Assembly (NCBI GenBank): GCA_964630665.1
Contig: CAZVVN010000034.1
Location: forward strand, 1-31,802
DNA length: 31,802 nt
Direction of reading: 5' to 3'
Source of the DNA: UBA9619 sp964630665
GTDB taxonomy: Bacteria > Pseudomonadota > Gammaproteobacteria > Arenicellales > UBA868
Shown: positions 17,181 to 25,523 of the stretch, one piece after another
Numbering within the stretch: position 1 is the first letter of the stretch
Layout: every line of letters starts with the position of its first letter
The notes under the pieces: model-generated
What the model was told of the DNA's origin: nothing
Seen by the model: the letters and a program-made list of their open reading frames with translations, nothing else
Database searches by the model: none
Made by a program: the position numbers and the translations under genes

Positions 17181-17754
17181 TCACAAAATCGAATTCGGCC
17201 TGAAAGTGGTCTGCTGAGACCTCTTTTGGGTCGATGACCAACTCGGCCCGATTGGCAATGTTCAAGGACAGCCCCCCGTCACCGGTCTTCTCCTTCAGAT
17301 AAAGCTGGCTGGTCAACAATTCGCGACGACCCTGGAAGATTTTCACATGGATGTGTGGCGGTCGCCCGGCGTAAGGCACAGGGATCAGCGTGGTGAAACG
17401 ATACTCACCGCCAGGCCCTGTCCTGCAAGCCCCGAAACCTGCGAAGTGCCGATCGACATTCCCTGCTCCCCATGCACCAGGATGACGGTAACGCCCCATC
17501 GAATCGCACTGCCAGATCTCGACCAGGACCGCTGACTGGGAATTGCCCGAGCTATCCGTGACTCTACCGATGAGGACAAGCTGCCGACCTCGGGCCACCC
17601 CGCCTGCAAAGTCAACCAGGTTGTTTTGGATCGGGATCGGCACGACCGGGTAGAAGGGACCTTCAAAATCCGATGGCGTGGATTTCAGAAAAGCCAGAAG
17701 GCGCTGGCTCAATGCGGCGAGCAGAGGCAACAGCAAGAATGCGCGCCTTTTCAC
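17167..17754 (-). CDS. Exported small intradiol ring-cleavage dioxygenase-like protein
   Basis: A 195-residue protein with the iron site of protocatechuate/catechol dioxygenases: Tyr89 in GRYRH, Tyr128 in PVPY, His134 and His136 in RPPHIH, with Arg131 where the substrate-site arginine lies. Family enzymes open catechol rings with O2 and Fe(III). The loop between Tyr128 and His134 is only five residues, much shorter than in protocatechuate dioxygenase beta chains. The start MKRRAFLLLPLLAAL is a signal-peptide-like segment with an RR pair but no full Tat motif, so the protein is probably exported, possibly retained by an uncleaved anchor. No partner alpha subunit is present. Its 3' end overlaps the MDR gene. 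Confidence 0.82.
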   Translation of the reverse strand: MKRRAFLLLPLLAALSQRLLAFLKSTPSDFEGPFYPVVPIPIQNNLVDFAGGVARGRQLVLIGRVTDSSGNSQSAVLVEIWQCDSMGRYRHPGAWGAGNVDRHFAGFGACRTGPGGEYRFTTLIPVPYAGRPPHIHVKIFQGRRELLTSQLYLKEKTGDGGLSLNIANRAELVIDPKEVSADHFQAEFDFVISST

Positions 17755-17784
17755 GATGATATCTATTTACAGTCTGCCCTGGCT

Positions 17785-18723
17785 TCAGTTCGCCGCTGCT
17801 GTCGCCTGCTCCCCTGCCTGATCCCGGCCGGTCAGCTCGATACATTGTAGGCCGACGCGGATCCTCTCTCGGGTCGCCTCGTCCACGGAGCGGTAGGGTT
17901 TACGGGGAGAGCCACCGGGCCGATCGAGCAGCGCCATTGCCTCCTTAACAAAGACATAATTGGCTGCGCCGCTCTTGGCCAGCAGGTGGTAAAGCCGGTC
18001 TATAACTTGCTGATGGTGAGCAGCCTTTCCAAAACGCCCAGCCACCAGATGTTCGCAATAGGCCACCACATCCGGTGCACAGATGTTGGATATGGTCGAC
18101 ACGATCCCTACCGCGCCGCGGCTGAAGCAACCCCCTGCGTAAGGTTCGAGTCCAACGAAGCAGGCCAGGCGGTCGCGAATGGCATAGATCGATTCGGACA
18201 TCTGATAGAGGTCTTTCGTGCTGTCTTTAAATGCGACAATGTTAGGGTGATCGACCAGATCATCGAGAAGCGCAGAGTCGATATTGATTCCAGTCCGCGG
18301 TGGATTGTTGTACAACATCACGGGCAGTCCCACGTCAGCCACCTCATGGAGGTGTGCAACCACTTCCGAGCGACTGGGCATAGCATAGGGTGGCGGAAGC
18401 ACCATGCAACCATCCAGTCCGATGTCCCTCGCTGCCTCAGTCAGCACTACAGTCTCTCGCGTCCCGATTGCTGAAGTCCCACCGACAACCGGCACACGTC
18501 CAGCTACCTGCTCATGAAAGATCCGGAAAACGTGCACGCGTTCTTCGTCGTTCAGACTGAACCACTCTCCCGTACTGCCCACAGCGACAAGACCCTGTAC
18601 GCCTTCACTGATGAAAAGATCGATGAGCAGGCGTAGAGACCCCTCGTCTACTGCCCCTTCCTGTGTAAAAGGTGTCACGGCAGCCGGAAAAACACCCTTC
18701 CAGTCGCAGCGTAGCTCGGTCAT
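17785..18723 (-). CDS. DapA/NanA family class I aldolase
   Basis: A 312-residue TIM-barrel lyase of the dihydrodipicolinate synthase/N-acetylneuraminate lyase superfamily. The Schiff-base lysine is K166 in VAFKDSTKD, the catalytic tyrosine Y138 in LYNNPPRTG, and the carboxylate-binding loop is GSTGEW at 49-54. The C-terminal extension (about 20 residues, ending in alanines) is longer than typical DapA. The isolated context, next to catabolic enzymes rather than lysine biosynthesis, points to a catabolic aldolase for a keto-acid such as 2-keto-3-deoxy sugar acids or hydroxyproline derivatives; this is inference. GGAG lies eight bases before the ATG. It may be co-transcribed with the dioxygenase-like gene 30 bp downstream. 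Confidence 0.88.
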   Translation of the reverse strand: MTELRCDWKGVFPAAVTPFTQEGAVDEGSLRLLIDLFISEGVQGLVAVGSTGEWFSLNDEERVHVFRIFHEQVAGRVPVVGGTSAIGTRETVVLTEAARDIGLDGCMVLPPPYAMPSRSEVVAHLHEVADVGLPVMLYNNPPRTGINIDSALLDDLVDHPNIVAFKDSTKDLYQMSESIYAIRDRLACFVGLEPYAGGCFSRGAVGIVSTISNICAPDVVAYCEHLVAGRFGKAAHHQQVIDRLYHLLAKSGAANYVFVKEAMALLDRPGGSPRKPYRSVDEATRERIRVGLQCIELTGRDQAGEQATAAAN

Positions 18724-19057
18724 GGCTCGATCTCCGATGTTATGGTTGTATAAGGTTTGGGCAATACAGTGATCCGGCTGCTATTTTTCTCTGTCTCTGG
18801 GCAGGATCTCCTTCATTTCCGGGTGGTTTCTAAGAAGATCCGGGTCCTGCCCAAGCGATAAGAATGTTAGATCAAGAAGCCGGGATTGAAAAGAGCCAGC
18901 ATCCGAACCCAATTTGATAACACGGCTCTCATGCTTTTGTATCCAGCAGACAAACACCCAAGATTCATGCACGTATTCCGACGCATTGGCGGTTCCACCC
19001 TGCCGCCACCTTCCCGGGATACAATCTCCGGGATTGCCCGGAAACAAGGAGCATGCC
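18724..19057. other. Divergent intergenic region, 334 bp
   Basis: The region separates the leftward aldolase from the rightward isomerase-like gene. Its right end carries the AAGGAG ribosome binding site for 19058. A minus-strand reading frame ending at 18781 has a polar, helix-like end (LGQDPDLLRNHPEMKEILPR). It could be the tail of an old gene, but it crosses the start of the isomerase gene and has no recognised homology. A spaced inverted repeat GGGCAGGA/TCCTGCCC lies at 18799-18806 and 18845-18852. Confidence 0.35.
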
Positions 19058-19693
19058 ATGACGCGTTCGGCTGACTGGTATTTCGATTTCATCTCGCCCT
19101 ACTCCTACCTGCAGTTCAAGCATTTTCATCGACTGCCGGCCGCACTCGATGTCTACCTCGTTCCCGTGCTGTTCGCCGGCCTGCTCAATCACTGGGGCCA
19201 CAAAGGACCCGCTGAGATCCCGGCCAAACGGGTCGAGATGTACCGCTACTGTCACTGGTACGCCGGGCGCCTTGGAATTTCTTTCAGGACGCCCCCCGCA
19301 CATCCCTTCAACCCCCTCAAAGTCCTGCGTCTGGCGATTGCCCTGGAGGCGAATCACCGGGCTGTGGAAACGATCTTCGACTACATCTGGGGTGAAGGCA
19401 ACGACATCCACACCCAGGAAGGCTTCGCTGCTCTTGTGGCCCGCCTGGGCGTCACCGATGCAGATGACAGAATTTCATCAGCCACAGTCAAGCAGGCGCT
19501 ACGCGACAATACCGAGCAGGCGGTCGCCGCGGGCGTCTATGGCACCCCGACGTTCGTGATTGACGGTCAACTGTTCTGGGGATTCGATCGAACAGAAATG
19601 CTGCTTGAGTACCTCGAGAATCCGATGCTTTTCAAGAGCCAAGAGATGCGGCGGCTGGCGGACGTACCCATGACCGCCGCACGACGCCGCTGA
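19058..19693 (+). CDS. 2-hydroxychromene-2-carboxylate isomerase family, DsbA-like fold
   Basis: A 211-residue kappa-class glutathione transferase-like protein. The active-site serine is S13 in FDFISPYSYL. The central helical domain contains PAHPFNPLKVLRLAI, and the C-terminal part has the cis-proline segment GVYGTPTFVIDGQLFWG. Known relatives use glutathione to isomerise 2-hydroxychromene-2-carboxylate in naphthalene breakdown, but many genomes hold several copies with unknown substrates. The ATG at 19058 is preceded by AAGGAG with six bases between; the longer frame from 18914 has no family sequence. No naphthalene-pathway gene is nearby, so the specific reaction is unproven. Confidence 0.9.
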   Translation: MTRSADWYFDFISPYSYLQFKHFHRLPAALDVYLVPVLFAGLLNHWGHKGPAEIPAKRVEMYRYCHWYAGRLGISFRTPPAHPFNPLKVLRLAIALEANHRAVETIFDYIWGEGNDIHTQEGFAALVARLGVTDADDRISSATVKQALRDNTEQAVAAGVYGTPTFVIDGQLFWGFDRTEMLLEYLENPMLFKSQEMRRLADVPMTAARRR

Positions 19694-19744
19694 TCTGGCA
19701 GCCGCGCCGGTTGCCGCTTCTATGCCTGGTGTCTGCTCTGTGCC

Positions 19745-20386
19745 CTAGTCAAGCTCCGCCTGGACCACCTCTTGTCCCCGAACCAACGTCCAGGTCACCA
19801 GGCGTTTCATAACCTTACCCAGCGACTGGTCGAAAGCGGCGACCACCGCCTCCAGCGTGCTGTCGTCGGCTTTCACATAGGACTGATCACCCCACGACCC
19901 GACGATCATTCTTTTGGGCATGCGCACCAGTTTGGCACTGACCGCGACGCGGGCTCTGGGATTACCATCTTTGATGTAGTCCACCTGGAATTCGCGAAGT
20001 TCGGTTTTCAAGGTGAAATCCGCCCGCAGACCCACCGATTCACGGCCTACCGCAACAATACGACCACTGTTTTCAAATGATTCAATGATCAGTGTCTGCA
20101 CCATCTTCGGTGCGGTATCGACCCAGTTGGCCTGGGCAAAGTACTCCAATTCATGCTGCCGGCGCTGCAAGGCGATGCGCATGGTACTGAGGCCAGCGCT
20201 GGCCGTCGGCGTTTCAATCACCATCTGCCAGGACACCGTTGGCGCCTGCGGGTCAAACTGACTCTTGGGACTGAGGTTGAAAAAACGTGGCGGCGGACGG
20301 TTTCCTGGCAAGGAAGCACAGCCACTGATGGTCGCGGCACCCAGCGTACCGATCACTGCAACTGCCTGTCGTCTGGTAAGGATCAT
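19745..20386 (-). CDS. ABC-type transport auxiliary lipoprotein of the Mla-type operon
   Basis: A 213-residue lipoprotein with a signal sequence and lipobox ISGC, giving the acylated Cys23. The remaining sequence has the features of the auxiliary (PqiC/DUF330-like) family: beta-rich N-terminus, VDTAPKMVQTLIIESFENSGRI and a C-terminal helix VVAAFDQSLGKVMKRLV. Such proteins sit in the outer membrane and partner MCE proteins in moving lipids between membranes. Its ATG overlaps the MCE gene's stop by four bases (ATGA), so the two are translationally coupled. It is the last gene of the operon and takes the place where other systems carry the soluble MlaC carrier. Confidence 0.88.
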   Translation of the reverse strand: MILTRRQAVAVIGTLGAATISGCASLPGNRPPPRFFNLSPKSQFDPQAPTVSWQMVIETPTASAGLSTMRIALQRRQHELEYFAQANWVDTAPKMVQTLIIESFENSGRIVAVGRESVGLRADFTLKTELREFQVDYIKDGNPRARVAVSAKLVRMPKRMIVGSWGDQSYVKADDSTLEAVVAAFDQSLGKVMKRLVTWTLVRGQEVVQAELD

Positions 20387-21414
20387 TGATCTTCACTCCT
20401 GAACCCGGCCTGGCGATCGCCAAACAGGAAAAGAGAGGGGTCACGTTCGAGTTCCCGGGACACCCGGTTGAGGGAAGCAACCAGGCCGCGGAATTCACGG
20501 AGGGTGAGTGTCAGTTCGTACAGGCCCGTCTGGGCAAATTCACTGAGTGGCTCCCGACTGTCTCTGACCAGTTCCTCAGTCTCTTCTGAAAGGCGCTTGA
20601 TCGATGCAGCGGCAGAACTGAAATCATCCAGCGCAGCAGTGATCCTCGGCCCATTATCATCGGCAACGCTGCCAAACCCGGCGATCGCCTGACGCAGGGT
20701 CACGGTTGTGTTGCGCACTTCCTCAAGCAGTTGTTCCAGCCCTTGGTCAAGATTTTCCGACGTCTGAGTAAACTGGCCGGTCGCCACCCGGACATCATCC
20801 ATCGTCGCCAGAACCTGACGGAGTATTTTGTCAATCTCACCCCGCTGGCTTGCAAAGGAAGTTGTCAGTGTATCCAGGTTGGTCAGGATGTTGTTGACCG
20901 ACTCGATGTTACGATCGCTGAACATCTCTGAAGCCTGATCGAGCAGAAGGTTGATGTTGTCGACGACATCCGGCGCACTTTCAAAAACCCGGTCGAGGCT
21001 GGATGACTGGGTTGGCAAGCTTGGCAGGACTCCCTTCACCTGAGAAGGTTTTGTCGCTGCTTGCGACCCGCGGCGTAACAGGATATAACGCCCACCAGCC
21101 AGACCGCTGCGCTCGATGCTGGCAAGTGAATCGGTCTTGACCGGCGTGCTGGCATCTATTTCTATGGTAATCATCACGCTACCGGGCCTGGCCTTACTGA
21201 ACCCGATCTGCAGCACCTGCCCCACAGGCACACCCTGGAAATGCACCGGGCTTCCCTGGCTGATGCCAGTAACGTGCCCTGAGAACGACAACTGGTACTG
21301 GTCGTACAGGGTGTCGAACTGGAACCTTGCCAGCCACACCACAAAAAGAAACAGACCCAGCACTGCCGCCAGAACGAAGCTGCCGACCAGAAGGTAGTTT
21401 GCACGGGTTTCCAT
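20383..21414 (-). CDS. MlaD/MCE family lipid-transport protein
   Basis: A 343-residue protein with one N-terminal membrane span (about residues 8-29), one MCE/MlaD domain (about 38-120; key segments GSPVHFQGVPVGQV and RSGLAGGRYILLRRG) and a long helical, coiled-coil-prone C-terminus (about 150-320). It would hexamerise in the periplasm as the channel or adaptor of the ABC lipid transporter encoded just upstream. The long helical tail is closer to the needle-forming MCE proteins than to the short E. coli MlaD. Two bases separate it from the ATPase stop. Confidence 0.92.
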   Translation of the reverse strand: METRANYLLVGSFVLAAVLGLFLFVVWLARFQFDTLYDQYQLSFSGHVTGISQGSPVHFQGVPVGQVLQIGFSKARPGSVMITIEIDASTPVKTDSLASIERSGLAGGRYILLRRGSQAATKPSQVKGVLPSLPTQSSSLDRVFESAPDVVDNINLLLDQASEMFSDRNIESVNNILTNLDTLTTSFASQRGEIDKILRQVLATMDDVRVATGQFTQTSENLDQGLEQLLEEVRNTTVTLRQAIAGFGSVADDNGPRITAALDDFSSAAASIKRLSEETEELVRDSREPLSEFAQTGLYELTLTLREFRGLVASLNRVSRELERDPSLFLFGDRQAGFRSEDQ

Positions 21415-21416
21415 TG

Positions 21417-22211
21417 TCAGTCTCCGTGGTGCGAATCGCCTGTTGCAGTGTCCTTTTTTGCAGTTTCCAGTGCCCTGGCCCGCGGTCCGTTAAAGTACTC
21501 GTTGATCCAGGGGTCCTGGAGCGCCAGCAGTTCCGGAATTGTACCGGTGACCAGGCGTTTGTGGATCAACACGCTGATACGGTCAGTAATCGCGAACAAC
21601 GAATCCAGATCATGAGTGATCATAACGACCGTCAGTCCCAGCGAACGCTGCAGATCCAGGATCAGATCGTCAAATTCAGCAGCACCGATCGGGTCAAGGC
21701 CTGCGGTTGGCTCATCCAGGAAAAGTATCTCTGGATCGAGCGCCAGAGCACGGGCGAGACTGGCCCGTTTTCGCATACCACCGGACAACTCGCTCGGCAG
21801 CTTGTGTGCAGCAGCAGGATCAAGACCCACCATCGACAGTTTCAGGCCGGCAACGTCTTCACTCAGTCCGTCCGAGATCCGGGTGTGACGCTGCAACGGC
21901 ACCATGATGTTCTGTAGCACGGTCAATGACGAAAACAAGGCCCCATCCTGAAACAGCATGCCGGTACGCGCTTGTACGGCTTCAGCAGCTGCCGGATCAT
22001 CAGGATCGATGTCGAATCCGAGGATATTGATCTTTCCCGCATCCGGCCTCCTCAGGCCGAGAATGGCCCAAAGCAACACTGACTTGCCGGTGCCCGAACC
22101 ACCGACGATCCCCATGATTTCACCTCGTCGCGCGGTAAAGTCGAGCTGGTCGTGAATGACATGATTGCCGAATCGGGTCCCGAGTCCACGGACTTCGATA
22201 ACATGTTCCAT
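21417..22211 (-). CDS. ABC transporter ATPase, MlaF type
   Basis: A 264-residue ATP-binding protein with Walker A GGSGTGKS (37-44), signature LSGGM (142-146), Walker B ILFLDEP (162-168) followed by TAGLDP, and the switch-histidine region MITHD. The long insert and LNEYF-like C-terminal tail (WINEYFNGPRARAL) are typical of MlaF. It energises lipid movement between the inner membrane and the MCE complex. Thirteen bases separate it from the permease gene. Confidence 0.95.
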   Translation of the reverse strand: MEHVIEVRGLGTRFGNHVIHDQLDFTARRGEIMGIVGGSGTGKSVLLWAILGLRRPDAGKINILGFDIDPDDPAAAEAVQARTGMLFQDGALFSSLTVLQNIMVPLQRHTRISDGLSEDVAGLKLSMVGLDPAAAHKLPSELSGGMRKRASLARALALDPEILFLDEPTAGLDPIGAAEFDDLILDLQRSLGLTVVMITHDLDSLFAITDRISVLIHKRLVTGTIPELLALQDPWINEYFNGPRARALETAKKDTATGDSHHGD

Positions 22212-22224
22212 ACTGCCTCTCCCC

Positions 22225-23358
22225 CTAGATCCCGATGATCGAGAAAAAGACCACGAACAAGGTATCGAGTGCGATCACCAGTGCGATCGACTCGACCACC
22301 GAACGGGTTGTCTGCTGGCCAACGGATTCCGCGCTGGCCGAAACCCGCAGGCCTTCGTAACAACCGACCAGAGCGATGATAAATCCGAACAGCGGTGCTT
22401 TGACCATCCCGACCATAAAGTGGTTCAGTTCGACTGCCTCACTGAGTTGCCGGATGAACTGGGGGATGTTCATGTCGAGCACGGTTACCGCGATCACTGC
22501 ACCGCCAAAAAGACCCATCAGATCGGCAAAAAACGTCAGTATTGGCAGCGAGATCATCAACGCGAGCACTCTCGGCAAGGCCAGAACCTCTACCGGGTCC
22601 AGGCCAATAGTGTTCATGGCATCGATCTCCTGATTGACCTTCATCGTGCCAATCTGTGCAGTGAAAGCACTGCCTGACCGCCCAGCGATGATAATCGCAG
22701 TGATCAGAATGCCCATCTCACGCAGAACAGCGACGGCCACCAGATTGACGGTAAACGTTTCCGCACCAAGGCGTTTGAGTTGTTCTCCACCCATGTAGGC
22801 GAGAACTACACCAATGAGGAAAGACAGCATCGCAACAATCGGAAGAGAGTCTATGCCGGTGCGCTCAAGGTGATGAACCAGCGAGGTAAAACGTACCCGG
22901 CGTGGTTGGGTCACAGCTCTGAGCAGCCTGACCAAGGTCAGTCCGAGAAAGCTGATAAAGGTGAGCGAATTACGGGCCCACAGGAACACGGCCTCACCGC
23001 AGTGTTCGATGACCCTCAGAATACCGGTCACCTGCCGCGGTGGCTGCGGTATCGGTCGGCTGCGGCGGATCTGTTCGAACAGCGGCTGGTGGTGTTCGTT
23101 CAGTCCAGTCCACTCTACAACCGCACCACGCTGCTCGAATGCCTGCACGATTTGTGACAACAACCAGGCACCGTTGCTATCGAGAGCATCAATTCCAGCA
23201 GCATCGACTGTCAGAGGACCAGTCGCCGAGGCCGCTGAATCGACCACCTCTCCAACTTCATCTTCGAGGACAGCCAGGCCGTTTGTCGTCCAGTCCCCGG
23301 ACAGTCTGAAGACGGTGTGTGCTCCGACCTGCTCCCTGCGAATGCTCGTGCTGGCCAT
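22225..23358 (-). CDS. MlaE-type permease with fused N-terminal STAS domain
   Basis: A 377-residue protein. The first 100 residues are a STAS domain (FRLSGDWTTNGLAVLEDEV, then VDAAGIDALDSNGAWLL), which in E. coli is the separate MlaB protein. The rest is the MlaE permease with several membrane spans, including FIGVVLAYMGGEQLKRLGAETF, ITAIIIAGRSGSAFTAQIGTMKV and the NTIGLDPVEVLALPRV segment. It forms the membrane part of the lipid ABC transporter. I choose ATG 23358; a TTG 21 bases upstream would add seven residues. It is the first gene of the four-gene operon, and no strong Shine-Dalgarno precedes it. Confidence 0.93.
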   Translation of the reverse strand: MASTSIRREQVGAHTVFRLSGDWTTNGLAVLEDEVGEVVDSAASATGPLTVDAAGIDALDSNGAWLLSQIVQAFEQRGAVVEWTGLNEHHQPLFEQIRRSRPIPQPPRQVTGILRVIEHCGEAVFLWARNSLTFISFLGLTLVRLLRAVTQPRRVRFTSLVHHLERTGIDSLPIVAMLSFLIGVVLAYMGGEQLKRLGAETFTVNLVAVAVLREMGILITAIIIAGRSGSAFTAQIGTMKVNQEIDAMNTIGLDPVEVLALPRVLALMISLPILTFFADLMGLFGGAVIAVTVLDMNIPQFIRQLSEAVELNHFMVGMVKAPLFGFIIALVGCYEGLRVSASAESVGQQTTRSVVESIALVIALDTLFVVFFSIIGI

Positions 23359-23504
23359 TATGCAATACTTTGCGAACAAGCCTCAGTACATCATCTGTCA
23401 GTCGACCACAGAATGTCGTCTGCAGAGCGATGGTTTTCTGAAGAGCGGTTGTCTGAGGGCCACGGTAAGTCCCTGGAAAATTATCTCAGGGTTTTGTACT
23501 GGCA

Positions 23505-24518
23505 TCACAGCGCCTGCAAAGCGGGCAGCAGCTCGTCGGAGATCAACCGGATACTGTGCAGGGCGGTTGACAACGGCATGCCTGCCCAGTGGGTCCGAAT
23601 CAGCAGGTGATTCACCCCAAACTCTTCCCAGTAGGGTCGCAGTTGTTCGTAGCACTCCCCCGGTGAACCGAGGACAAACCGGTCGGCTGTCAGGGATTCG
23701 AAATCCTGATCAAAGGTCTCACTTTCCGGCATCGCCTTGTCCTGACCCCATTTGGCGTAATCCTGATATTTGCCTGAGAGATAAGGGCCGGCCATATCCA
23801 GGGCGGTCGCGCGATCTTTAGCGCAGAACAATTCCTTGACCACCGGTAACACCCGGGGCTCGGGCTTACCATTTGCAGACAAAGCATCCCGATAGAGCGT
23901 CATGTGCCGTCGGATGGTCTGTATTTTTGAGTGTGGATTGATCATCCAGGCATCGCTCATGCGCGCTGCCCGTTCAATGGCGCGATCGTTGTTGGCCGCG
24001 ATCCAGATCGGTGGGTACGGCTTCTGTACCGGACGCAGGTTCATACGGACGTTGTCGAGATGACAGGTCTCGCTGTGGTGTGACACGGACTCTTCCGTCC
24101 ACAGCCGCTTTATCAGTTCCAGGTACTCTTCGAAACGCCTGACCCGCTGCCCCTTGGGCACGCCGAATGCATCGAATTCAACGTCCCGGTACCCCAGCCC
24201 GACACCGAATATGAAGTTGCCACGGGCCAGAACGTCCAGGGTGGCGACCGTCTCGGCGGTGTAGACTGGGTTGTGCAGATTGAGTAGAAGAATGCCCAGA
24301 CCGACCGTCATCTCACCGGCTTCCGGGATCAATCGCGCCAGCAGCGGGACGATCTGAAGCTGCTGGTTGTTACCCTCGTTGAGATAGTGCTGCCCGGAAA
24401 ACAGCGAGTCCCAGCCCTTGTCACGGATCAGATGCACCATGGCGATCTGTTCGTCCAGGGCGCTGACCATGTCTGTGGAAAGATGTTGCTGGTTGGTGAC
24501 GAACAGTCCGACTTTCAT
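23505..24518 (-). CDS. LLM class flavin-dependent oxidoreductase
   Basis: A 337-residue luciferase-like monooxygenase fold. Key segments are MKVGLFVTNQQ at the start, VGLGILLLNLHNPVYTAETVATLD near 75-95, FGVGLGYRDVEFDAFG near 107-122 and PPIWIAANNDRAIERAARMSDAWMI near 170-190. These proteins bind FMN or F420 and oxygenate aldehydes, alkanes, sulfonates or unknown compounds. The ATG at 24518 has an AAGGA 12 bases upstream, a rather long distance. An alternative ATG at 24530 overlaps that site. No flavin reductase gene accompanies it. Confidence 0.88.
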   Translation of the reverse strand: MKVGLFVTNQQHLSTDMVSALDEQIAMVHLIRDKGWDSLFSGQHYLNEGNNQQLQIVPLLARLIPEAGEMTVGLGILLLNLHNPVYTAETVATLDVLARGNFIFGVGLGYRDVEFDAFGVPKGQRVRRFEEYLELIKRLWTEESVSHHSETCHLDNVRMNLRPVQKPYPPIWIAANNDRAIERAARMSDAWMINPHSKIQTIRRHMTLYRDALSANGKPEPRVLPVVKELFCAKDRATALDMAGPYLSGKYQDYAKWGQDKAMPESETFDQDFESLTADRFVLGSPGECYEQLRPYWEEFGVNHLLIRTHWAGMPLSTALHSIRLISDELLPALQAL

Positions 24519-24839
24519 GGTCAATTGCATCCTTGGAGTGGGTGTTCGATAAGAATATACACCCCGGCCTAGAGGTGCAATTGCTCTTGTCAATTCCCTG
24601 CCTCACAGACCGCCCAGGCAGACAAGATTATTTGGTTGTTACTGGCCGCCAGCCCATCTTTGCGGGGTCTGGCAAGGAGCGGTGACAAAGCGGCAGCGGA
24701 TTTCGGTCATATCACTGTTCAGCCTCGGCTGGATCGATCTCGTTTCGTACAGGTCCTGTCTGGTCGGGATCGTTGCGCCAGCTGTTTATTTCAGCGAAGA
24801 TGGCTTCCGTGGCAATGGTCTGGATTGGACAATACGTCA
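24519..24839. other. Divergent intergenic region, 321 bp
   Basis: The region between the leftward LLM gene and the rightward diheme cytochrome. It contains a candidate promoter for LLM and an inverted repeat CAATTGCA (24522-24529)/TGCAATTG (24576-24583) that brackets that promoter. A rightward frame continues upstream of the cytochrome start to 24636 but lacks recognisable sequence before the signal peptide. No clear promoter or ribosome binding site for the cytochrome is visible. Confidence 0.4.
24554..24580 (-). promoter_or_regulatory. Candidate promoter for the LLM oxidoreductase
   Basis: On the minus strand TTGCAC (24575-24580) is followed after 15 bases by TATATT (24554-24559), five of six -10 matches. 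The spacer is short, so strength is uncertain. A pair of inverted CAATTGCA arms flanks it and could be an operator. Confidence 0.3.
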
Positions 24840-25442
24840 ATGAAAACACTCACCGTCAGTGTCATCTTACTTTCGCTTTCAATCGGTGCGTTCGCCAGTG
24901 AACACGGTGCCCGTATTTTCACCGAGCAGTGCGCTGCATGTCACGGCAACGCCGGGCTGACGATGGACACACCTTTGCTGCACGGCCAGGAGCCAGCCTA
25001 CATCGTCAAAGCTCTGAAAGCGTTCAAAAGCAATGGGCGCACCGACACCATCATGATGAGCATGAACGCGATCGCCAGCGCGCTCTCGGTCGAAGAGATC
25101 AAAGCCGTGGCCTCCTACATTGCGGGCCAGGATCCCTGCGCACTCAACATCGAGATCGATTTTCAGCGCGAGGGTTTCAGGGCGGCGTTCGTCGCCGGCC
25201 GGCAGCTCTACCAGGAGACCAACTGCGGTCATTGTCACCAGAGCTTCCACCACCAGGCACCCCGCCTGATCGGCCAGAAAGCGAACTTCCTCACCCGGGT
25301 GCTCGACGAGTTCCGGCAGGGTAAGCGAACAGCTCCGATGATGGCCAACCTTCTGAGAGGCTGGACGGATGCTGACTACGCCAACGTTGTCACCTACTTG
25401 AGCGGCATGCGCCTTATGCGCTCATGCGGTGAAGGTCACTGA
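24840..25442 (+). CDS. Exported diheme cytochrome c, c4-like
   Basis: A 200-residue protein with a cleavable signal peptide (MKTLTVSVILLSLSIGAFAS) and two CxxCH heme sites, C31-C34-H35 and C129-C132-H133, each starting a domain of about 95 residues. Methionines around 72-76 and 167-168 can serve as distal ligands. Two tandem class I domains and this length are typical of cytochrome c4, a periplasmic electron carrier to terminal oxidases. I choose ATG 24840 because the signal peptide starts there. No Shine-Dalgarno is evident. It is tail to tail with the molybdopterin enzyme, so the two are not an operon. Confidence 0.9.
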   Translation: MKTLTVSVILLSLSIGAFASEHGARIFTEQCAACHGNAGLTMDTPLLHGQEPAYIVKALKAFKSNGRTDTIMMSMNAIASALSVEEIKAVASYIAGQDPCALNIEIDFQREGFRAAFVAGRQLYQETNCGHCHQSFHHQAPRLIGQKANFLTRVLDEFRQGKRTAPMMANLLRGWTDADYANVVTYLSGMRLMRSCGEGH

Positions 25443-25523
25443 CTGGCAACACCGATTGACAGGCGGGCACGGACACGGGCCCCACTCGAACTGTTTCCAG
25501 CGTGGAGCGCAGGCTCTTAGAAC

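Noticed and set aside
18781..19092. A 103-codon minus-strand frame between the aldolase and the isomerase-like gene
   Set aside because: It overlaps the ribosome binding site and start of the well-supported isomerase-like gene and has no recognised homology; only its last third looks protein-like.
23466..23498. CCCTG/CAGGG hairpin followed by TTTT between the permease and LLM genes
   Set aside because: The T-run is on the plus strand, where no gene ends; on the minus strand no T-run follows, and the stem is only five bases with a long loop.
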